Of a DNA stretch of 64,000 bases, positions 1-10,599 are shown piece by piece. The notes under the pieces were generated by a model. That model was not told the origin of the DNA, ran no database searches, and saw only the letters and a program-made list of their open reading frames with translations. The translations under genes and the position numbers were made by a program. Origin of the DNA: Blastobasis lacticolella (Eukaryota; Arthropoda; Insecta; Lepidoptera; Blastobasidae); NCBI GenBank assembly GCA_905147135.1, contig LR990049.1, positions 4,729,428-4,793,427 of the forward strand, given 5' to 3'. Each line of letters begins with the position of its first letter. Position 1 is the stretch's first letter.

Positions 1-880
1 GTTGTCCGCCGTGGGCCTCTGATGGACTTAGTCCGGTACTGCCGGCGTCGCGCCAACAAAGTGTTGCCAATGTAGGCTATTTATCGCCATTTGGGGTATT
101 CGAGATTAAAATTGGCGACGAAAAAATTGTAATGGCAAATTGTTTAGGCTATCTCAGGCTTTGGGCCAAGGTACATAAATAAACATAAACTTAAGAGAGA
201 ACACCCGACGGTTTCGCGAATGACTGTGAGTTCCAAGTACATTTACCTACTACTGCTCTTGCTGACACTAGCACCCATAGAGATATACATCTTGATGCGG
301 TTGAACGAACAAATAACTCTGACGGTTACCGTAGTTTATAAAACAGCGCCGTCTACAGTGCCACAAAAATGTCTGACCGGGTGACAGCATCGCTGTTGTT
401 GGCATTGACATTACATTTCAAACGGCAACACTTAGTTCCGGTTTTGGCCACCGGATCGAATAGGTTTGTCAACAATCTTGTCAAGCCGCCAGATATAACA
501 TTGTTAACGCGTACAAGAATTTGTATGGACAGTGGTAACCATTCCAATAGCTATGTGTAATACGTCGTTGGATAGCTATTTTCAAGCTGAACAAAAGTAA
601 CTATGGCGCTTGTTCCAAATATTAGTCCGTTCCGGTTTATGCTGTACTAAACATATTACAGTAATAAGTATTTTTTTCTGTTCTACCCACATTTAATGGT
701 CAGAACTAAATTCACGGTGTTATACCGCCAGTGCAAAGTCACATCGTGCGCATGCATGTAAGACGGCCAAATAAAAAACAATCAGATGGAGTGCATTGAA
801 TTTGATTGAAGATACCAACGAGGATCGAAAAAACTAAAATTATTTTAACAATCCCATCAATTATGATAAAAGCAGCATCA
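1..880. other. Unique sequence, nothing recognised
   Basis: No repeat family, long open frame or RNA gene could be recognised. Open frames of about 60 codons occur on both strands over 353-560, overlap each other and have no family resemblance, so they are treated as chance. The first 60 bases are CG-richer than what follows. Confidence 0.4.
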
Positions 881-889
881 GCATTTTAT

Positions 890-1022
890 TTGTGCGGCGC
901 ATTTGTGGCTCGCCGCGAGCACGTTGCCTCAACGAACAAACAAATGCGCAGCTGAGCAGCCTCACCGCGCGCGGTGAGCATCTCGCCGCGCACGGCGAGC
1001 ATGCCTCGGGCTGAGCCGCTCT
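890..1022. other. GC-rich patch with short palindromes
   Basis: This stretch is much richer in CG than its surroundings. It contains self-complementary blocks such as CTCACCGCGCGCGGTGAG near 961 and CTCGCCGCGCACGGCGAG just after it. A GCGCATTTGT block near 897 faces its complement ACAAATGCGC near 940. It could be a foldback remnant or a CpG-rich regulatory patch; the sequence alone does not decide. Confidence 0.5.
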
Positions 1023-1407
1023 AATTCGTAATACCTTTACATTGTAAAGTAACGACCATTCGTAGACATGTCCGAGACGTCACTGAGACGACATTGGAGC
1101 TCTATTGCAGTTTTAGCTCCAATGAAGTGGTCTCATTGCCTTTGTACAATGAACCGGTCCATATATAGAAGTCTTTGCTGGCAGCACTACATTACTTTAA
1201 AACTCAAATATAATATTCCTATCTGTAAACAAACTGATACTTCAGCTGTCACATCGACCAGACATTGTTTTTTTTATGTTTAAGTTTTCATGTGATATCA
1301 CAGTGATATTTCCAGCATTTTACTGTGTGGGACGTTTATTTTCGAAATAAGTACAAAAACATAAAAGCGGCACGAAAACAGTAATATTTTGAGTTTCTCA
1401 AGCATGT

Positions 1408-1472
1408 ATGGCCGAGTTTAGAGCAGATAAGTTGCTGTTTGATTTGGAAGATGTACAGCAAAGATTTAAACG
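1408..1472 (+). CDS. Candidate first coding exon, protein unrecognised
   Basis: An ATG at 1408 opens 21 codons beginning MAEFRADKLLFDLEDVQ, with an acidic, helical look. The frame runs straight into GTACGT at 1473, a good insect splice donor, leaving phase 2. A second ATG four bases upstream opens a frame that stops after five codons. A pyrimidine-rich acceptor (TTATTATTTCAG) lies near 1954, but splicing to it gives only a few more residues before a stop, so the true next exon, if any, is elsewhere. I do not recognise the protein. What is seen is the frame and the donor; that it is a real exon is inference, and chance remains possible. Confidence 0.3.
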
Positions 1473-2505
1473 GTACGTAACATGTATTCAGATAGATTTT
1501 GAAAATATTGAAATAAATGTGATCTTTTGGAAATCATTTGAATTTAAGTGGAATTAATGTATTTTGTAGTACTTATTGTTTACATTTATTTGAGGTTACA
1601 AAATTAACCGAAAAATATTATGGTAGCTTTGTTCGTTTTGTATTTTTGATATTTGTTGTTTGATAGTATCTAGATCTATATCCAGGCACAGTGCAATGTA
1701 CCTAAGGCTATTCGGTGCTGGTGAAATGAAACCCTGCTGACCCTCGGTCAGAGAAACTTGAGAAATCTATTTTTAATTTCGGAAATCGTAGTAAATCATT
1801 ATCACTGGCTGGTCAAACAGTGACACAGAGAGACAGAACATTTCTAAGAGATTGACATTACAACGTTGTCAGTGTTGCGGCTAATAAATTAATAAGGATA
1901 TATACAAGAATATTATTTCTATATCCAACACTTCCCTTAAACTTATTATTTCAGCAATTTATCTATATTGTGACAGTTGAAGTAGGTACTCAGTTTGACA
2001 TTAGGATTGTTTAGACATTGATTAAAACAGTCATGTATCTAATAAACCTCCCATTTGTTCCATTTGCTTCGAGTAGACATTATGACAATTTTGCTTTCCC
2101 TACATGTTACCTATCTATGGTCAATTATTATTTTCTATTTCGTAGTGGGTTTATTGAAAAAAAAAAAGAATTATGTTATTATTTTATACTTTTCGATTAC
2201 AATATTTAAATTTCTAAAATTTTCATTTAGATGTGCACTAAATTACACCGTCTTTTAGGTGCTTTGATTTAAATTATATTAGGAAATTATAAAATTATAC
2301 ACCGATGTTTCAAAAGAAACGTCAGGTCTTCAGGAGCTCCAGCAACATGTGGAGCGTTCAAAACATTGCGCGCGTTATTTTCTGACAGCTTATTTCAATA
2401 GACGAAAAAACGGGATAGCGAGGTTCATAATAATTGTAGAGTGAGCGAACAGGGAATATTTTTGATTTGTGTCTAGTCTGTTATGTGTCTTTGCCAGTGT
2501 CTACT
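1473..2505. other. AT-rich unique sequence
   Basis: No repeat family or gene recognised. The stretch contains A/T runs around 2158 and short frames of about 65 codons on the plus strand that overlap in different frames and look like chance. Confidence 0.35.
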
Positions 2506-2507
2506 GG

Positions 2508-3238
2508 TATAGTAGGACCACGGTAAGTCCGAATCGCTTAAAAAAAAAAAAAAAAAATCTCTGTATGGCAACTAATGCCATGTCTTTTATCCGTCATAGA
2601 ACGTCATTTATAAAAGTCATAACAAAGAACTTGACTGATTTGAAAAATATTGTTGAGGCAATTGGCACATTGGAGCGCAGCATTCATTCTGGCGAAATTT
2701 AGAAATATGTGTAATTTTTTATATTGTCTTATACAATACAATAAACAATTTAGGAATTCTCCAAATTGTTAGTTATAATCTTTTCATAAAATTATATTAT
2801 TTAGGCAAAAAATAATTAGAGAACTGAGTAACGGAATACCTATTTGACAATCCTGGAGACCTCACTTCACAGCAGCGGCCTATTTGACGCCTTTTTATGT
2901 AGAAAGTACAGCGCCAAAAACTTATATGACCCGCAGCCCGTGTCAAATGTTGCAAAGAAAAAAAACGACGGATCCGCACGAACGCGCGTGGATGCGTTGT
3001 CAGTGTGTTCGATTATGAGTAATTTCCATAGAAACCGATGACAGCTCAAATTACTTTATGTCACGCACTAACGCACGTCACGCACAAAAGTACGGTGCTG
3101 CGTTCCAGTGTGCGGATCGCCTAAATAATAATGGACAATGACTGACAAGGACAGATTATCCAATAGATATTGCCATATCCACATTTTATAATTTCTACCA
3201 CTGTCAGTTGATTCGGACTAAGCGTGGTCCTATTATAG
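2508..3238. mobile_element. Non-autonomous DNA transposon with about 28-bp TIRs
   Basis: The left end reads TATAGTAGGACCACGG then TAAGTCCGAATC. The right end (3210-3238) is its reverse complement with a few mismatches (GATTCGGACTAAGCG then TGGTCCTATTATA). The outermost TA on each side is compatible with a TA target site. The interior has an A-run at 2540-2557 and a short frame at 2565-2702. A second copy, truncated at its right end, lies at 39238-39605 in the same orientation. It is a MITE-like deletion derivative; I cannot place it confidently in a superfamily. Tc1/mariner-like TA use is only suggested. Confidence 0.75.
2565..2702 (+). pseudogene. Short frame shared by both copies of the TIR element
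   Basis: It encodes 45 residues from MATNAMSFIRHRTSF to SIHSGEI and ends at a TAG. The homologous frame in the second copy (39290-39439) reads TGG at that codon and continues with KYV to a TAA. Between the copies the amino acids are nearly unchanged (M to I, N to S) while several third positions differ, as expected if both descend from coding sequence. The likely source is the tail of a transposase, but the family is not recognised. No catalytic motif is visible in so short a segment. Confidence 0.45.
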
Positions 3239-3815
3239 CCAGATTATATAAATTACTAAAAAATTCTACCATAAATATTTAAAAAACTCCAAAAAAATTC
3301 TACCATAAATATTCAATAATTTCACCTGGCAAGTGCGTTTTGACAACTGTCAAAGACACAAATACGTAAGAGTGGGTTACTTAAGCCCGCGGGGACTATT
3401 CTAGCGACAAATCCCGGTTCAGCCGCTAGAGATAAATCTGTTATAAAAAAGGCGAATTTGATTCTGTATGGCGGTAAGTCAATTGTACACGAACAAGAAG
3501 AACTACGATCCATGGCCATGAAGTAAGTTTTGGGCAATTGTTCGTCTATTTTATACTGAACTGAAAATTGTGGTGGATAAGATTGAGCGCAATTTTCTGT
3601 GCACTGTAGCGGGTAATTAAACAAAACATCTATATCAGCGTTAGACTCTAGCCACCGAATTTTTGCACTGTAGAATTTGTGCTCTATGTTACGGTATCAT
3701 TAAAAGTTTGTCTAACTCGACAAGTAAGTCGTACTGAAATGTTTTGATTCTGATGTAGGAGAGCTGTGCCCCCTCATCCTACCTACCTTAGGGGGCCTAC
3801 CTAGGGAGCAAAATT
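3239..3815. other. No gene recognised
   Basis: A 100-codon frame exists on the minus strand at 3322-3624 but shows no domain, signal or family resemblance. Two near-identical short segments (AAAATTCTACCATAAATATT) sit about 38 bases apart at 3262-3313, a small local duplication. Nothing else is seen. Confidence 0.35.
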
Positions 3816-3816
3816 T

Positions 3817-3892
3817 GCAGTGTGGTGTCCAACAGAGTAAAATAGCATCGCTGTCCACACTAAGAGGTGTCGTAAAAGGCGACTTATTTCAG
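3817..3892 (-). repeat. Diverged piece of the 'GTCCACTGC' dispersed repeat
   Basis: GTGTGGTGTCCAACAGAG, then a spacing, then GGTGTCGTAAAAGGCGAC matches, with substitutions, the distal part of the better copies at 60983-61318 and 52390-52690. It is a short old fragment. Confidence 0.45.
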
Positions 3893-4029
3893 AGGTAGGG
3901 CGTTACTTTTCCAAGCTTCAGGTTTTTACCTACCTTATATATACTCTTGCAAGCTAGCGAGTGGAGGGGAATAAAAAGTAAGCCTATATTCTTCCTCAGG
4001 TTTAAAATTATCTGCGTAATGCACCAGTC

Positions 4030-4140
4030 AAATTAGGAGGAAAGATTCGGACTGTTGGTAAAAAGAAACGAGTAATTAACCCGCTATTACGACATGCGGG
4101 AGTATTACCATCCTAAAAATTCATTTCCCCGAATAATGGA
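4030..4140 (+). repeat. Dispersed repeat, family C copy 1
   Basis: AAAGATTCGGACTGTTGGTA through CGCTATTACGACATGCGG and CATTTCCCCGAATAAT recurs with about 80 percent similarity by eye at 6425-6540 in the same orientation. No coding potential. The parent element is unknown. Confidence 0.6.
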
Positions 4141-4269
4141 GCAGCCACTCTATGTGTACCGATTTGCATAGAAACGCGGTGGCCAAAACTGGAACTGCGG
4201 AAAAAGAACGACACTTACTTTTGAAATGTATTTGAACTGACATGTCAATCCCAAAAACAGCGCCACCGG

Positions 4270-4465
4270 TGCCAGGTCTGATAAGTTTGTGGCACTGCAC
4301 AGCGCAGGCGCGGCGCCGCGCTCACGCCGGCCTGAGCGCGGCCTGAGCGCGGCGCGAGCGCGGCGCGATGCTGGCGCGTTGCCTAGGCAACTATCGCGCC
4401 GCGCGATGGTTGCCTAGCAAATATCGCACCGCGCTCGCGCCGCGCTCGCGCCGAGCTTTGTGTGT
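4270..4465. repeat. CpG-rich foldback island
   Basis: This is a run of GCGC and GCGCGAGC units bounded by AT-rich DNA. The left arm 4339-4369 is complementary to 4423-4453 with about three mismatches. The loop itself contains the perfect palindrome TTGCCTAGGCAA near 4379 and a second GTTGCCTAGCAA. The whole 115-nt core could fold as one hairpin with side hairpins. It may be a palindromic MITE core or a CpG island. No flanking duplication was found. Confidence 0.65.
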
Positions 4466-4900
4466 GGCAAGGCCTATATATTACAGCCGTTACATGTAAT
4501 CCCAATTTTTGAAACCAATTTCGCTCTGCCCTCGATGTGATACTTAAATAAGGCTTCGTGCAGAATAGAAATCTAAATAAATAAGTATGTAAATATTTAG
4601 ATTTCTATGGTTCTAAATGGCAAAATAAACTTGTTGGAACCGTGCGTGGCAATGGGATATTGTTACCGTAAATGTACAAACTTGGTTGTACGAGGTTGCA
4701 TCTGCCACGTTCGGAGAACTGCTCCATGAAGCTCTCGATTTCAGATACAATTTCGATTCTGCTTACAATTACATCTGCACGAGGGATATTGGCAGTCCCT
4801 GTATAATAACGTATGTAAATGCTTCACCCGTGCTCTCGTACCCGTGCGCTCTCGTCTGCATAGGATTGAATGCCGCTGATATGCAACATCCTAAAATGCG
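4466..4900. other. No gene recognised upstream of a Helitron-like tail
   Basis: A 95-codon plus-strand frame (4686-4973) runs into the repeat at 4930-5115 and has no family resemblance. It is treated as part of, or adjacent to, the repeat rather than as a gene. Confidence 0.35.
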
Positions 4901-4929
4901 AAATTTTCTAAGGAGTTATGTATATTTAG

Positions 4930-5115
4930 ATATTTATTACTCCTTCACGCAAAAAGTACTGAACGGATTTTGATATAATTTATAAACAGCGAAGTATAGC
5001 TTACAGCTTAAAATGGCATATAGGTTATAATTTATTCCGAAATTTAATGTGGTTCCCGTGGGAACGGGTTTCGAACGATATAACCGAATTCTACGCAGAC
5101 AAAAGCTAGTATGAT
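4930..5115 (+). mobile_element. Lepidopteran dispersed repeat, Helitron-like 3' end
   Basis: CACGCAAAAAGTACTGAACG, then GGTTCCCGTGGGAACGGG and a terminal AGCTAGT is the arrangement seen at the 3' ends of abundant insect repeats that finish in CTAG, which I associate with Helitron-type elements. GTTCCCGTGGGAAC is a perfect palindrome near 5052, in the place of a 3' hairpin. The 5' end is not identified. Assignment to Helitrons is from memory of the family pattern. Confidence 0.4.
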
Positions 5116-6420
5116 AAATATTCAGAATGAAAATTCAAATGCATAACCTCTGGAAAAGCCTGTAGGCTGGTAGCTTCGATAGAAGTGCCTTGCTAGACAT
5201 GGTCATATGCCTTTGCGTTGTCCTCCTTCTTGCTCTCGATGACAGCTGTCCAGGCTTGGTGAGCCAAGTATTACAAAGGTCTTTGCGGAAACCGCATGGT
5301 CTACCAAAATCTTGGATCATGTAATAAATAACATCCATCAGTTACGACGGTTGGGTCTTAGTTATCTACATGACCTTTGGAGGAGAGTAGGCAGGTAATC
5401 ATCTACTCGCACCTAGGTCTCAATGTGATCGCATTGTGACCCTTCCCATAAGCTCTATCTTCCAAGTTCCTATTCAAGAATTTTTTTTAATTTAAATTAG
5501 AAAAAAAGGGTATAGCTAGTTTTGTAGGGACAAGAGATTCTAACTTTCTAAAGACATGTTTCTAAAGAGTGACACTTTGTATAACAAAATGATAAGGTTT
5601 TATAAATCTAATTTACTTAGTTTGTATGAATTAGCAGAGACTGACGTGAAAAAAAGTGGTTTCAACGAAACCTGCGGTCTAACAAAAACAGTGTAGGAAG
5701 CTTTTATATCCAATCCTTTTAACGAAAAAACTTTCCTAGCTAGGAGAATTTTAATAACGATCGCAATGGTAGGGAAATGAAGTCGGAGGGTTCTCGATTT
5801 GACACTTTTATTTTAAACAAATTATTAATTGATTGGCTAAATAGCTGAGTTGATACCGACGTATCAACGAATCAAGCTCTTGTAAATAAATCGTAGTATC
5901 TATTTATACAGTTTATCTTCAATATAAAAAAGTAGTACAAAAACGAAAAACCAAAACAAGCCGAATGATGTTAGTAAATGGGTGTATGAAGTGCAAAAAG
6001 TAAATTAATTTAAATTTCTAGAAATATGATGTATCCACCTATTTATATGAAAATGGGGCCCCGCCTGCTTTCAAGCTTATTATTATAACATTATACTACT
6101 AAAGTGGCAAACAACCTTGTGGCCTGCCTGATGGTTTAAATTTAACTAATAGTAGCACTTTATTCACGAACGATGATTTTTTGAAAAGTTGATTTTTCAA
6201 TAACTTTTCAATGATACCCCATATGACCATAGTTTGTCGAAATATTTTTTTTTAATTTTCACGAAATTGCTCAGATTCATAACTTTCTCATGTGTATCCT
6301 TCCGGGAGCATTCATCTCTTACTACTGAGTTGATGATTAAGCTACATATTTCCTTAACGATTAGGAGGTCGACAGGAGCTACCTAATAGTACTTTGCCTT
6401 ATAGTATTTTTAATAGTACA
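5116..6420. other. AT-rich unique sequence
   Basis: A 67-codon minus-strand frame (5135-5338) overlaps nothing recognisable. From 5460 on the sequence is AT-rich with homopolymer A and T runs. No repeat family recognised. Confidence 0.3.
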
Positions 6421-6424
6421 CGAG

Positions 6425-6540
6425 GAGCAAAGATTCGGACTGTTGCTAAAAAGGAACGTGACTAAGTAATCCGCTATTACGACCTGTGGGAGTAGTACCA
6501 TCTTGAAATTTCAATTCCCTAAAATAATCATGAGATTGTG
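6425..6540 (+). repeat. Dispersed repeat, family C copy 2
   Basis: Homologous to 4030-4140: AAAGATTCGGACTGTTGCTA, then CGCTATTACGACCTGTGG. Same orientation, 2.4 kb apart. Confidence 0.6.
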
Positions 6541-6605
6541 GTCGACCTCTATGCATCCGGAAAAATGAACAAAACTAATCAATCATAGGGCCATATTAAA
6601 TACAG

Positions 6606-6790
6606 TGAGTTCACTTTTTTTTATGTCATACGCTAGGCAAACAGGCAAGCGGGCCACCTGATTGAAAGTGGTCACCACTGCCTATAGACATTAGCAACAC
6701 CGAGAGTATCGCCAATGCGTTGCCCACCTCTATAACACGTTACTCTGGCAGTAAAAAGGCAAATGTTCCTCCACTGCCAAAGCCACGGTT
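6606..6790 (-). mobile_element. 5'-truncated LINE 3' end ('WNELP' family)
   Basis: Read on the minus strand, this is the 3' untranslated tail whose better-preserved relatives (23862-24085, 38150-38400) begin inside the C-terminal codons of a non-LTR retrotransposon. The diagnostic stretch is ACAGGCAAGCGGGCCACCTG on the plus strand. No coding capacity left. Confidence 0.6.
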
Positions 6791-6949
6791 CCCCAAATTC
6801 CCACCCCATGGAGAACTGCAGAATACACTTAGCAGACTAGCACTGTGAGAACACATAAATCTAATTAGACTAGTATAGTTTGTGAATACGGGTGTTAGCA
6901 TAAAAGATGCCTCCAAAAAAAATTGCACTTCTAAGAAGGGCTTGGTATT

Positions 6950-7098
6950 TGGGGCCCCCTTTTGAACCGCTCGCATCCACGCGAGCGCTCGCCTTCTAAT
7001 GCCTGTCTTTTCTGTCTCCAGCAACTTACCACGAAATGAAAGAAACACATAGCACACGCAAGCGCTCGAGTGCGAGCGATTCAAAAATAAGGCACCTG
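6950..7098. mobile_element. MITE with about 30-bp imperfect TIRs, copy 1
   Basis: The left end GGGCCCCCTTTTGAACCGCT with the following CGCATCCACGCGAGCGCT pairs with the right end, whose complement reads TTTTTGAATCGCTCGCAC then TCGAGCGCTTGCG. The internal sequence CTTCTAATGCCTGTCTTTTC recurs in copy 2 at 9372-9610. Likely a non-autonomous DNA element; superfamily unknown. Confidence 0.5.
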
Positions 7099-7597
7099 GG
7101 TACCGATTCTGGTGTGCAATGCAGTTGTTATTATGTTGCAATGTAAATGTGATGTTACTATAACTACGTCGAGGTATCGAGTCAGTCCCAGCATCATCAC
7201 AGTTAAATTGCAGTTAAATCCTGGTGTTGCTGATGTCCATAGGCGGCGGTGACCACTTTCCGTCAGGTGGCCCGCTTGCCCGTTTCTCTGCCGTATAACA
7301 TAAAAAAAAATCATTGTTCGACCTTTGACACGTTTTCGTTGACAGAATTGAAGGCAGTTTGACAACTCAGAAAGATGCAACTCAGTGATTTATTTATTTA
7401 CTGGAGTACCAACAGCCATATAAAACCATAATGCAACTAAAGTACCAGAAAAGAAATTGTGGAAAAGTTCGAACTCATGAAAGTTGCAACTCAACATCTG
7501 TCATTTGAATAACAATTACACGCTTGACATGCGATGCAATTGTAATGTTACTGCAACTGAGACGATTTCCGTACCAGAATCGAAGCCCTGGTCTACT
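7090..7597. mobile_element. Possible palindromic element interrupted by a LINE tail
   Basis: The left block near 7096 (GTACCGATTCTGGTGTGC) faces its approximate complement near 7574 (GTACCAGAATCGAAGCCC), with further inverted similarity inward (CAATGCAGTTG versus CAACTG with ATTGCATCGC). The LINE tail at 7219-7313 lies between the arms. Arm similarity is modest, so the call is tentative. Confidence 0.35.
7219..7313 (+). mobile_element. LINE 3' tail ('WNELP' family) with A-run
   Basis: GTCCATAGGCGGCGGTGACC then CCGTCAGGTGGCCCGCTTGC and a terminal run of nine A. Opposite orientation to the 6606-6790 copy. Strongly 5' truncated. Confidence 0.6.
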
Positions 7598-7599
7598 TG

Positions 7600-8600
7600 T
7601 CCATCACCCGGTCAGTGGTAAAAAAATATAAGCACCCAAATGCAAAACCGGCTGTTGGGAGCACTCCAAGCCAGCAGCGCTCGTTCAAACAAAGCCGGTT
7701 CAAAGTTTACCTACATTAAGAAAACAAAAGTAACGTTATTATTCGCCCGCTCACTCGTTCTGCGCGATAGTACAGACTCATAACTTTAGTTTGAGCTATT
7801 TGAGTGAATGAAAACATCGCTTCGATATCCATGTTGTAAGCGTAATTAGAATTGAGTTGATTGGCTTTTCAACATTTTGGGATTGCTTGCAGATTCTATG
7901 CATTTGCAAGTAGTGTCTGTTTATGAGTGAGATCAAGCGGTGCACATAAAATATCACTCCATGCCGTAACACGATGTTTTAGTTTTCGATGCATGAAAAT
8001 AAACAGCACTTTTTGTGTAACAGGCAATCTCTGATTTAAATAAGGGTACAAACTTTTACATTCAAAAATATTGTTTATTATTCTCAATAGCCTTGCCTTT
8101 GCTCAACAGCTCACCCGTTATTAAAATTATGTTCTCAACAGTAGCAATTTTATGGTTTGTGTAGGTATATGCTACGCCGTAGCATTTGGCGTAGCGCTTA
8201 GCTACAAAGGCGTAGGTAGGTTATGGCACATTTCCGTAAACAGTTTATTGTTATTTAATTTATCCATACGGTGGGAGAACTTTCATCTTCCTAAAAAGTA
8301 GCATGACAGATCACGCAAAGATAATCCGAAGTGGAGGCGGATAATCGGAGGATAATCTTGTTTAGTGTTGCTGTTCACAAGATGATGTAATTGATTATTT
8401 TGTTTTTAATAGTAATTTAACGTACGTTCCGGACATGTCCCCGCGGGAGCCACACACATTACGTTTCACGTTACATTTCGGTATAAATTATAGCTTCATT
8501 TTATATTATACAAATCCCATTTAGCAGTTTTTGAGTGAAGGGGAAACAAACATCCAAATATCCATCCGTCTTCATCCATCTTAACAAACTTTTGCTTTTA
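7600..8600. other. Unique sequence, nothing recognised
   Basis: No repeat family or gene recognised. Near 8169 GCTACGCCGTAGC is a small palindrome followed by repeated GGCGTAG words. Confidence 0.3.
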
Positions 8601-8605
8601 TAAAG

Positions 8606-8795
8606 GCTTGCCGCGACTTCATTCGCGTGAAGTCCTAGTCTATAAACATCCCTCTTGAATCACCCTATATATTGTTGAACACCGCATTAAAAATCCGTTA
8701 CGTAGTTTTAAAAATCTAAGCGTACTAAGATTCATAAGGACAGACAACGGGGAGCGACTTTGTTTTTTTTTATACTATATATTTAAATATATAAA
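8606..8795 (+). repeat. Lepidopteran 'CCCGGC...AAGCGACTT' repeat, copy 1
   Basis: CGACTTCATTCGCGTGAAG, then TCTTGAATCACCCTATATAT, AAATCCGTTACGTAGTTTTA and GGGGAGCGACTTTG. Diverged copy of a family with seven members in the window, all on the plus strand (also near 13613, 19009, 35814, 40992, 48979, 54890). I know the family as a widespread lepidopteran dispersed repeat; its superfamily is not evident from these copies. Confidence 0.65.
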
Positions 8796-9371
8796 AGTAG
8801 GATAGAATGAAAACCACATTTAAACAGTACTCCAAATTAAATAAAAGTTTTTAATTTAATTGGCCATACACGCTCAGGCAATGTTGAAAGCATAGAAATA
8901 AAAGTCATTGGTTGAAAGTTACCAAGCATTAGCGTGGATATAAAGGAAAATTAACGTAAGCCAGATATGCAAATGCACTTTTTGTGAGCGTGTTGTGGTA
9001 CGCTATATTGTTAAAGCTTTCAGCTAGAATGAGTTTATTGTCAGTTTGGCGGTGCAGGGATAAGGTAGCCGCAAATGTTGGCAAGCGAAGATGGTGAGAA
9101 GGTAGAAAAGGGTAATTACCCACCTGGCCGGGTGTTGCGACCAGGGGACCAAGGGCCCGACAGTTGATCGTCGGAAGTTGTATATATGCCGTGGAAGTTG
9201 GCACATTTCTCTAGCGCGATGTAGGATTGTTAGCGCCATCTATGTGCGGATGCTTGCCAACCTTGTGTTCGTGTACTCGTAATGTGAGTAGCGTTGAGTC
9301 TTCCCTATTGGAGCAGTAGAGCGATAGATGTCGCCACAGTCAGAGTTACCAGATTTGTTCTAGAAATCTGG
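8796..9371. other. No gene recognised
   Basis: Two overlapping minus-strand frames of 71-91 codons (8929-9239) look like chance. The stretch GTTAGCGCCATCTATGTGCG near 9230 resembles words common in lepidopteran repeats, but no element boundary could be drawn. Confidence 0.3.
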
Positions 9372-9612
9372 GGCCCTATTTTAGAAATCGCTCGCATCCA
9401 CACGAGCGCTCGCCTTCTGATGCTTGTCTTTTTTATCTCTAGCAACTAACCAACTAACTGAAAAGGTTTTTAGGGGGTCGGCAACGCGTGGGTGATGCCC
9501 CTGGTATTGCAAACGTCCATAGGCTGCGGTGACTTGTTTAGTGGTATAAAAAACACGAGTGTGAAAGAGATAGTTAGCGCACGCGAGGTGCTATAAATAG
9601 TTTTATAAATAG
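9372..9612. mobile_element. MITE copy 2 with a nested LINE fragment
   Basis: The left end GGGGCCCTATTTTAGAAATC with CGCTCGCATCCACACGAGCG matches copy 1 (6950-7098). The right end finishes with ATAAATAGGGCCTC, complementary to the left terminus. Between them lies a foreign block at about 9477-9560 carrying the LINE tail words GTCCATAGGCTGCGGTGAC. Confidence 0.5.
9477..9560 (+). mobile_element. LINE 3' tail fragment nested in MITE
   Basis: GGTCGGCAACGCGTGGGTGA then GTCCATAGGCTGCGGTGAC is homologous to 7219-7313. It interrupts the MITE at 9372-9612, so it inserted later or was captured by it. Confidence 0.5.
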
Positions 9613-10385
9613 GGCCTCTGGTGGTGGTGATGGATGGTGGTTCTCTCTCTGTGTGGTGGACTAATAAGTAAACATTTTTTCATCACACAGTTCGTAACTT
9701 GGATGTTATTGTATAACTTTTAAGCACGTACTCGTAATTCAAGATATTACGTGCGAGTAGTTTTTGCTTTACTATTACGCACATGGGCGTTATGATACCC
9801 CCGTTTAAGTTAGGTATGTACCTCATTGTAAGTAGGTATATGTACTTCCTTACTTGTTATATATAAACCTCCAATAATATCAAATTATTTACAATTCGCG
9901 ATAAATTATATTACATACCTATAGAAAAATATTTACTTTATTATATTTCAAATATAATCTGTATGCTGGTCGTCCTTTTCGCGCCCTTGCCTAACTGGCG
10001 CGTAGGTGACGCGAAGAAAAAGAAAACGGTACGCTATTTACCGTACCTATAGGTACATATTTTGTTAACGTTTTCGCTGTGTAATTGTAACAAATACAGG
10101 TCTGTTTTTTCCTCGCAAGTATGATGAAAAACAGCGTATGAAAGGGATGGTCATTGACCTCGGTTTTACCTTTGCCCGCCACGGCTGTAATGATCAATAT
10201 AGACTTGTATCACAATGTACTATTTTATTTATTAAGCACACAAAACAAGTAACAATCGATGAGATCCATTTAAGTATCATTGCGAACAAAATTGCAACAC
10301 TTATATGGTGTGTGCACATGAAATTTAAATGGACAACAAATTATTCATTTAGTTTAACATAATCCAAAACTAAACAACAGTGTAC
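9613..10385. other. AT-rich unique sequence
   Basis: No repeat family recognised. Frames on both strands at 9991-10362 overlap one another and show no family resemblance. Confidence 0.3.
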
Positions 10386-10387
10386 AA

Positions 10388-10592
10388 TCATCATCTTTGC
10401 TTTGCTCGGGGTCCGTCTTGACCATTATCCAGATTTGGTAGATCAGGTAACTACAGTGGAGCGACTGCCACCTGACCTCGTTGATCCTGCTATCAGCGAA
10501 ACTGACAGTTTCATCACGATGTTTTCCGTCACAATTAATGTACAGATTCGAACCAGGTACCTCTAGCTTACGGGTCGGGTAGGCCACACAAA
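10388..10592 (-). mobile_element. SINE family A, near full length
   Basis: Reversed, it starts with a tRNA-like head whose B box is GGTTCGAATC. It continues with GGAAAACATCGTGATGAAAC, the body GGTGGCAGTCGCTCCACTGT and the end GGACCCCGAGCAAAGC with a GATGATG tail. Compare the best copy at 47939-48311. Confidence 0.7.
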
Positions 10593-10599
10593 CTCAAAC

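Noticed and set aside
6740..7141. 133-codon minus-strand frame
   Set aside because: Runs through a LINE tail and a MITE with no protein family resemblance.
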